Of a stretch of 56,945 nt of DNA, positions 52,357 through 56,945 are shown piece by piece. A model generated the notes under the pieces. That model made no database searches. It worked only from the letters and a program-made list of their open reading frames with translations, and was not told the origin of the DNA. The DNA is taken from assembly GCA_945829235.1 (NCBI GenBank), contig CALZUA010000020.1, positions 1 through 56,945 of the forward strand, read 5' to 3'. The position numbers and the translations under genes are program-made. Source of the DNA: an uncultured Clostridia bacterium. GTDB lineage: Bacteria > Bacillota > Clostridia > Oscillospirales > Ruminococcaceae. Positions within the stretch are counted from its first letter, which is position 1. Every line of letters begins with the position of its first letter.

Positions 52357-53754
52357 TTGACGCGGGAAAAATTTGAAGCGCTCTGCCGCGATTGCTGTCG
52401 TCAAAGCGGTCTTTCCGAGTGCCTTTTCGCCGACGCCGAAGTCGGTTTTATCGACACCTCCGCCGAGTGTGACGGTTCGCGCGGAATTGCCTTTTCCAAG
52501 CGGAAAATGATGGTCAATTTCGACGGCACCGTCAAAAATGTCGCTTACTGCAAAATCCGTTCAGTGCAGATTATCAGCAGTCAGGAGGACGCTTTCGCCG
52601 ATGAGCTTGAAATCTCGGGCGAACACTCCCGCTTGCGGATTTCCGACTACTCAATCGACAAGCTCAAGCTCAAGCAAATCATCGAGGGGCTTTGCGAGGG
52701 GATTGAGGAGGACGCTCCGGCTGAGGATAATACGGCGGTTATTGTTGCCGAAAAAACCGTTGAAAAGGTTGTCGAAGCAGTTCCCGAAACGGTTGGAGAA
52801 GTTGCGGAAAAAGTTGCCGAAAATGCTACGGAAACGGTTGCTGACAACGTGGAAAATGTTGCGGAAACAGTTGGAAAAGTGGCTTCAAATTCTACCGAAA
52901 CGCCCGAAACAGTTGGAGAAACTGCCGAAATGGTTGACGAACCGTTTTTCCCGCAGGAGAGCGAAATCCCAGTTATCTCGGAACAGCCTGCTTCCGAGCC
53001 GTTTCCTGTCGGTGAAATTGAGTGGCTTAACGGTGCGGTTAAACCCGAACCCAAAGCCTTGACGGAGGAAAAAATCGAGTGGTTGAGCGGTATGCCCGAT
53101 GATGAACAACCGCCCGAAATTCCCGAAAAATCCACTGATTCCGAAGCCGCCGACCGTGAGTTTATCGAGCAAATGTCCCACGAGGAAACGCTTGATTTTT
53201 TGTCAAAGGCACTCAGCGAAATCAACGATGAACCTGTTCCCGAGGAACTGCCCGAGATTGCCGTAAAACCCGATGTGGGGACGCTTTCGGTGAAGGATTT
53301 TGCCGAAAAATTGCCCGAGGAAAAAGCTCCCGAGAAAAGCGGCGGACTGTCGAGAGAACCAGTTTGGGGCGACATCTACATAAAGGCAAGTCGAAGTTTG
53401 CGCGAGCTTTGCGAGAGCGGAAAGCTGTCGATGGAGGTTATCGAAAACGAGCTTCGCGAAAAGCTTCTCGACTCCGCAAATGCCTTTTCCAAAATTATTG
53501 CCGATGAACAAAAAGTGCCGAAAACGCTTTTGCCGAAAATCGCCGAGCTCAAAAATGCCGCCGCGAATTTCGACGAGTATTTCGCTTACGGCGAGGACGT
53601 CGGCGTGAGGGTTATGTTTTTTATGCTGTATCAGATGCTGTCCTACGCGGACAGAATTGCCGAAAATCCCGATACAAAAGAGCCGCTCAACGACTTTTTC
53701 AGGCGGTTCGGCACGGCGGGTATTACTTTGTCTATGCTTGACGTGAGAGGTTAA
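52357..53754 (+). CDS. Unknown protein: PH-like N-domain, Val/Glu repeat linker, helical C-domain
   Basis: TTG 52357, eight bases after GGAGG, is chosen over GTG 52348, which overlaps that site; 465 residues. Residues 30-110 look like a PH-type beta barrel (GIAFSKRKMMVNFDGTVKNVAYCKIRSV). Residues about 125-200 are a low-complexity VxE/VAE/TV repeat of coiled-coil or apolipoprotein-like character. Two EIEWL(N/S)G motifs follow, then an EQMSHEETLDFLSKAL helix that recalls the MSQDDIEKLI motif of the first gene. The last 120 residues are helical. No signal peptide or membrane segment. It lies between pncB and guaA. Function unknown. Confidence 0.8.
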   Translation: MTREKFEALCRDCCRQSGLSECLFADAEVGFIDTSAECDGSRGIAFSKRKMMVNFDGTVKNVAYCKIRSVQIISSQEDAFADELEISGEHSRLRISDYSIDKLKLKQIIEGLCEGIEEDAPAEDNTAVIVAEKTVEKVVEAVPETVGEVAEKVAENATETVADNVENVAETVGKVASNSTETPETVGETAEMVDEPFFPQESEIPVISEQPASEPFPVGEIEWLNGAVKPEPKALTEEKIEWLSGMPDDEQPPEIPEKSTDSEAADREFIEQMSHEETLDFLSKALSEINDEPVPEELPEIAVKPDVGTLSVKDFAEKLPEEKAPEKSGGLSREPVWGDIYIKASRSLRELCESGKLSMEVIENELREKLLDSANAFSKIIADEQKVPKTLLPKIAELKNAAANFDEYFAYGEDVGVRVMFFMLYQMLSYADRIAENPDTKEPLNDFFRRFGTAGITLSMLDVRG

Positions 53755-53790
53755 CTCTTGCGTGAATAAAATAAAGAAACGGAGATTTTT

Positions 53791-55332
53791 ATGAAGAACG
53801 AAATTGTGTTGGTGTTGGACTTTGGAGGGCAGTATAATCAGCTTATCGCCCGCAGAGTGCGCGAGCATAAGATTTACTGCGAGGTGAAATCCTACAAAAC
53901 GCCTATCGAGGAAATCAAGGCGATGAACCCATCGGGTATCATCTTCACCGGCGGCCCGAACAGCGTTTATCTTGACGACTCCCCGAGAATGAGCAGGGAA
54001 ATCCTCGAGCTTGGTGTGCCTGTTCTTGGTATCTGCTATGGCGCGCAGTTTATGGTTTACGCTCTCGGCGGCACAATCGAGCCTGCGAGCGACGCTTCGC
54101 TGTCCGAATACGGCAGAACCGAGTGCGAGATGGACACCTCTTCGCCGCTTTTTGACGGACTTGATGAAAAATCTATTGTTTGGATGAGCCACAACGACTA
54201 CATATCGCGCGTTCCCGATGGGTTCAAGTCTATCGGACACAGCGTGAAATGTCCGTTCGGCGCAATGGCTGACGAGAAACGCAAGCTCTACGGCGTGCAG
54301 TTCCACCCCGAGGTTAACCACACGGTTCAGGGCTTTGATATGCTGGGCAATTTCCTGTACAAAATCTGCGGGTGCAAGGGCGACTGGACAATGGAAAACT
54401 ACGCCGAAACAGCAATCCGCGATATCCGCGAAAAGGTTGGCAGTGGCAAGGCTCTTCTGGCACTTTCGGGCGGCGTGGACAGCTCGGTTGCCTGCAAGCT
54501 GATGGCAAAGGCTATCGGCAATCAGCTCACCTGTATTTTTGTTGACCACGGTCTTATGCGCAAAAACGAGGGCGATGAGGTTGAAGCGGCGTTCAAGGAC
54601 AGCGGCGTGAATTTTGTCCGCGTAAACGCAGGCGAACGTTTTCTGGTAAAGCTCGCGGGTGTTTCCGAGCCCGAGAAAAAGCGTAAGATTATCGGCGAGG
54701 AATTTATCCGCGTTTTTGAGGAAGAGGCAAAGAAAATCGGCAAGGTTGACTATCTCGTTCAGGGTACGATTTACCCCGATGTCATCGAGAGCGGCACGGG
54801 CGATGCCGCCGTTATCAAGAGCCATCACAATGTCGGCGGTTTGCCCGATTACGTTGACTTTAAGGAAATCATCGAGCCGCTGCGCCTGCTTTTCAAGGAC
54901 GAGGTGCGCGCGCTCGGCACAACGCTCGGTCTTGACGAAAAGCTCGTCTGGCGGCAGCCGTTCCCGGGCCCCGGACTTGCCATAAGAATTATTGGCGACA
55001 TTACACCCGAAAAGGTTGCCATTTTGCAGGACGCGGACGCGATTTTCCGCGAAGAAATCGCAAATGCCGGTCTTGACCGCAGCATAAATCAGTACTTCGC
55101 TGTCCTCACAAATATGCGCTCGGTCGGCGTTATGGGCGACGGCAGAACCTACGACTACACCCTCGCTCTCCGCGGTGTTTCCACAAGCGACTTTATGACT
55201 GCCGATTTCTCACGGATTCCTTACGATGTCCTCGAAAAGGTTTCCGTGCGCATCGTCAACGAGGTCAAGAATATCAATCGAATTGTTTATGATATTACGA
55301 GTAAGCCGCCGGCGACTATTGAGTGGGAATGA
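53791..55332 (+). CDS. guaA: GMP synthase (glutamine-hydrolysing)
   Basis: Converts XMP to GMP. The 513 residues have the class I amidotransferase triad (Cys in GICYGAQF, His and Glu in [10 protein letters not shown]), the ATP pyrophosphatase loop [10 protein letters not shown], and the C-terminal dimerisation domain ending [14 protein letters not shown]. The gene is complete, including its 3' end, which is a known attachment site for integrative elements; mobile-element genes follow directly. Confidence 0.98.
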   Translation: MKNEIVLVLDFGGQYNQLIARRVREHKIYCEVKSYKTPIEEIKAMNPSGIIFTGGPNSVYLDDSPRMSREILELGVPVLGICYGAQFMVYALGGTIEPASDASLSEYGRTECEMDTSSPLFDGLDEKSIVWMSHNDYISRVPDGFKSIGHSVKCPFGAMADEKRKLYGVQFHPEVNHTVQGFDMLGNFLYKICGCKGDWTMENYAETAIRDIREKVGSGKALLALSGGVDSSVACKLMAKAIGNQLTCIFVDHGLMRKNEGDEVEAAFKDSGVNFVRVNAGERFLVKLAGVSEPEKKRKIIGEEFIRVFEEEAKKIGKVDYLVQGTIYPDVIESGTGDAAVIKSHHNVGGLPDYVDFKEIIEPLRLLFKDEVRALGTTLGLDEKLVWRQPFPGPGLAIRIIGDITPEKVAILQDADAIFREEIANAGLDRSINQYFAVLTNMRSVGVMGDGRTYDYTLALRGVSTSDFMTADFSRIPYDVLEKVSVRIVNEVKNINRIVYDITSKPPATIEWE

Positions 55333-55389
55333 GTAAAACTCCAAAAGAATGGCTTAACAGAGCCGTTTGTAGCACTTCAAGCCCCGATT

Positions 55390-55409
55390 TGATAGCAAAA
55401 TGATAGCAA
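55390..55409. repeat. Direct repeat TGATAGCAA, candidate integrase arm sites
   Basis: TGATAGCAA occurs at 55390-55398 and 55401-55409, an 11-base period (one helical turn), about 60 bases past guaA. Such repeats near an attachment site fit arm-type integrase or excisionase binding; unproven. Confidence 0.45.
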
Positions 55410-55470
55410 GCGCAAAACCGCATTTGTTGTGATTATCGCAAGCGGTTTGCGGGTATATCCAAATAATTTA

Positions 55471-55507
55471 GGCATTATCGACTTATGCAGTCGGTAATGC
55501 CTTTTTT
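55471..55507. terminator. Terminator between guaA/attachment region and the repressor gene
   Basis: GGCATTATCGACT (55471-55483) pairs with AGTCGGTAATGCC (55489-55501) with one mismatch, followed by six T. It can also end the minus-strand repressor gene, whose stop is at 55509. Confidence 0.75.
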
Positions 55508-55508
55508 G

Positions 55509-56000
55509 TTATTTAGGGGCTTTGCGCTTCTCGCTCAAACGCTTGTGAGTGCGCTCTGCTTCAACAAGGGGATAGCGGTAACGCCACTGGTCGTATTCCT
55601 CTTTGGTAATCTCACCGTTGCGCCACTTTTCTGCTTCCTTTTGCCACGCTTTGAACATATCATACATCTTGGAGTATTCCCTGCTGTTCGTGTTCAAGCG
55701 GATAACAGGCTCACCATCAACCTCGTCAATCTTAATACCGTACAGGTCTTCAAGAGCGAACAGCGTGTGCATAACTCCTACATAGCTTTCGATGTCGGGA
55801 ACATTCAGAGCCGCAGGAGATACATTCAGCGCTTCGGCTATCTTTTCGGTCTGGTCTGCTTTAGGAACACGAGTTCCGCTTTCGTACTGCGCCATACGGA
55901 TATCAGCGGTCTTTTCGGGCAGTCCGGCAGATATGCCAAGCCACTTTTGCGTCATACCCCGCAAATTACGGATAAATCGTATTCTTTCGCCTATTGCCAT
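55509..56000 (-). CDS. XRE-family transcriptional repressor of the mobile element
   Basis: ATG 56000 with AAGGAG nine bases upstream gives 163 residues. An N-terminal HTH_XRE domain (about 3-70) has IGERIRFIRNLRGMTQKWLG, the second helix around MAQYESGTRVPKADQTEKIAEALNVSP, and a following segment. A C-terminal helical part is rich in Trp/Glu/Lys with no peptidase motif, so it is not a LexA/CI-type self-cleaving repressor. It faces the xis-int genes across a region with four matching operators, so it probably represses both directions. Confidence 0.88.
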   Translation of the reverse strand: MAIGERIRFIRNLRGMTQKWLGISAGLPEKTADIRMAQYESGTRVPKADQTEKIAEALNVSPAALNVPDIESYVGVMHTLFALEDLYGIKIDEVDGEPVIRLNTNSREYSKMYDMFKAWQKEAEKWRNGEITKEEYDQWRYRYPLVEAERTHKRLSEKRKAPK

Positions 56001-56026
56001 ACAAATCAACTCCTTTTATACTATTT

Positions 56027-56055
56027 AGTATAACATAAAGGTTTATGATAGTCAA
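56027..56055 (-). promoter_or_regulatory. Sigma-A promoter of the repressor gene
   Basis: Minus strand TTGACT (56055-56050), 17 bases, TATACT (56032-56027). Confidence 0.75.
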
Positions 56056-56151
56056 TATAAAATAAACAAAAATGTTTACTTTTTTCAAAAAAGGTATTGA
56101 CAAAAGCATTTTTGTTTAGTATAATACAATACAGATAAACATATTTGTTTA
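56030..56151. promoter_or_regulatory. Four inverted-repeat operators of the form TAAACA-N4-TGTTTA
   Basis: Sites at 56030-56045 (ATAACA-TAAA-GGTTTA, imperfect), 56063-56078 (TAAACA-AAAA-TGTTTA, perfect), 56103-56118 (AAAGCA-TTTT-TGTTTA, imperfect) and 56136-56151 (TAAACA-TATT-TGTTTA, perfect). Centres are 33, 40 and 33 bases apart. The first and third fill the spacers of the repressor and xis promoters, so binding there would block polymerase on both. Confidence 0.7.
56097..56125 (+). promoter_or_regulatory. Sigma-A promoter of xis-int
   Basis: Perfect consensus: TTGACA (56097-56102), 17 bases, TATAAT (56120-56125). Confidence 0.85.
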
Positions 56152-56173
56152 ATTGTAGAAAGGAGGTTTTCTT

Positions 56174-56383
56174 ATGTCAAAGTCCATATTTATGCGTGTT
56201 GACGAGGTGGCAGAGATGCTCGGTGTTTCCGAAGCATACGCCTACAAGCTCATCAGACAGCTAAACAAGAAGCTTGAAAAGACAGGCTGCATTACCATTT
56301 CGGGAAGAATTGACAGAAATTTCTTTATGGACCAGTTCTACCGCTCGGACAAACTGCCAAACGATGAAAAGGAGAGTGATTGA
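56174..56383 (+). CDS. Excisionase-like DNA-binding protein
   Basis: A 69-residue winged-helix/HTH protein with MRVDEVAEMLGVSEAYAYKLIRQLN, typical of small excisionases and MerR-like recombination directionality factors. AAAGGAGG precedes ATG 56174. Its stop is two bases before the integrase start. It probably directs excision together with the integrase. Confidence 0.82.
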   Translation: MSKSIFMRVDEVAEMLGVSEAYAYKLIRQLNKKLEKTGCITISGRIDRNFFMDQFYRSDKLPNDEKESD

Positions 56384-56385
56384 TT

Positions 56386-56945
56386 ATGGCAGCATTCAAG
56401 GACAAGAAAAACGGCTCGTGGTACGTTCAGTTCCGCTATGTGGATTGGAAAGGCGAACGACAGCAGAAGCTGAAGCGTGGTTTTGCCACAAAGCACGAGG
56501 CGCTCGATTGGGAACGTGAGTTCCTTATGCAGAAAAGATGCGACCCGAATATGACCTTTGAGAGCTTCGCAAAGCTGTATGAAAAGGACGTAAAGCCCCG
56601 TTTGAAGCTGAACACTTGGCTTAGCAAGGAGAGCGTTATTCAGAAGAAGATACTCCCCTATTTTGCCAAAAGGAAGCTATCGGAAATCACACCTAAAGAC
56701 ATTATAGATTGGCAGAACGAGATACGGCTGCTCACCGACAGCAAGGGAGAACGGTATTCCCCTACATATCTGAAAACAATCCATAATCAGCTTAGCTGCA
56801 TATTCAATCACGCCGTAAAATACTACGGTCTGACCACAAATCCGGCGGCTAAAGCGGGAAATATGGGCAAGGAGGAACGGCGGGAGATTATCTTCTGGAC
56901 AGCGGAAGAATACCACAAGTTCTCCGAAGCGATTATGGATAAGCC
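56386..56945 (+). CDS. Tyrosine site-specific integrase (N-terminal part, cut by window edge)
   Basis: ATG 56386 opens a frame of 186 codons that is still open at the right edge. Residues 1-50 (GSWYVQFRYVDWKGERQQKLKRGFATKHEALDWE region) are an AP2-like arm-binding domain. Residues about 55-165 (TFESFAKLYEKDVKPRLKLNTW, then the NQLSCIFNHAVKYYGLTTNPA region) are the SAM-like core-binding domain of Tn916/phage-type integrases. The catalytic R-H-R-Y domain lies beyond the window. Overlap-free coupling with the xis gene. Confidence 0.92.
   Translation, partial: MAAFKDKKNGSWYVQFRYVDWKGERQQKLKRGFATKHEALDWEREFLMQKRCDPNMTFESFAKLYEKDVKPRLKLNTWLSKESVIQKKILPYFAKRKLSEITPKDIIDWQNEIRLLTDSKGERYSPTYLKTIHNQLSCIFNHAVKYYGLTTNPAAKAGNMGKEERREIIFWTAEEYHKFSEAIMDK

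Larger units (their letters stand above)
55300..56945. mobile_element. Integrated element inserted at the 3' end of guaA (left part)
   Basis: Directly after guaA come a XRE repressor, a divergent control region, an excisionase-like gene and a tyrosine integrase that runs off the right edge. This order is that of an integrative conjugative element or prophage end. The left attachment site should overlap the last codons of guaA near 55300-55335; the other end and the core repeat are outside the window, so the boundary is inferred. Confidence 0.7.

Noticed and set aside
53203-54828. Open frame of 541 codons antisense to guaA and the upstream gene
   Set aside because: Both plus-strand genes are clearly real; the antisense translation has no recognisable motif and a biased composition.

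Overview
The window comes from a spore-forming, Gram-positive member of the Clostridia, most likely an Oscillospirales/Ruminococcaceae-type gut anaerobe. The evidence is three spoVA genes, spoIIE, two lipoproteins with Gram-positive type lipoboxes, a paired glgC/glgD with glgB, greA-lysS, an ftsE-ftsX pair, frequent TTG/GTG starts, and canonical sigma-A promoters in AT-rich gaps between GC-moderate genes. Most of the window is ordinary chromosomal backbone.

Layout, left to right. At 1-1022 a minus-strand gene runs off the left edge and carries tandem FliM/FliN-like short motifs. At 1353-3272 there is a membrane diguanylate cyclase. At 3898-6219 lies a minimal spoVA set (spoVAC, spoVAD, spoVAE) with a decayed tandem repeat between AD and AE. 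At 6249-7415 a VOC protein and a phosphoglycolate phosphatase-like HAD are on the minus strand, with a duplicated HAD fragment between them. From 7587 to 16928 runs a plus-strand block: NUDIX, a short SecA, MnmE, two TrkA-type proteins, a long FtsA-like protein and a GH26-like lipoprotein that appears to lack both catalytic glutamates. At 18130-24979 a minus-strand block encodes a CdaR/PucR-type regulator, FtsE, FtsX, an S41 protease, GreA, LysS and a membrane protein. At 25256-31097 are MetG, two unknown proteins, TatD, a GNAT, a CorC-like CBS protein and endonuclease III. At 31184-38064 are an ABC-2 exporter, a HAD and the glycogen operon glgB-glgC-glgD. SpoIIE follows at 38905-41166. At 41630-47457 are a TPR protein, dCMP deaminase, KsgA, a BMP-type lipoprotein, a PrsA-like foldase lipoprotein and an Orn/Lys/Arg decarboxylase-family protein. 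At 47685-55332 are a bPH2 membrane protein, GlmU, PncA, PncB, a PH-like/coiled protein and GuaA.

From just after guaA (55333) to the right edge the window enters an integrated mobile element: a XRE-type repressor, an excisionase-like protein and the first 186 codons of a tyrosine integrase. Between repressor and excisionase lie two divergent sigma-A promoters and four regularly spaced inverted-repeat operators. The 3' end of guaA is a known integration target.

The strongest candidates for something undescribed are non-coding. A roughly 450-480 bp multi-hairpin element occurs twice (about 17601-18085 plus, 38435-38871 minus), each time downstream of and co-directional with a gene. Hairpins are kept at matching positions although several stem sequences differ, and two hairpins carry an identical seven-base TTCGATG loop. 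This looks like a structured RNA or a miniature mobile element. Other leads are the catalytically dead-looking GH26 lipoprotein beside FtsA, the repeated MSQDDIEKLI motifs in the first gene, a 13-bp divergent bPH/glmU start region in which the same bases serve both ribosome binding sites, and the four-operator switch of the mobile element. All family calls are from reading motifs by eye; no database search was run.
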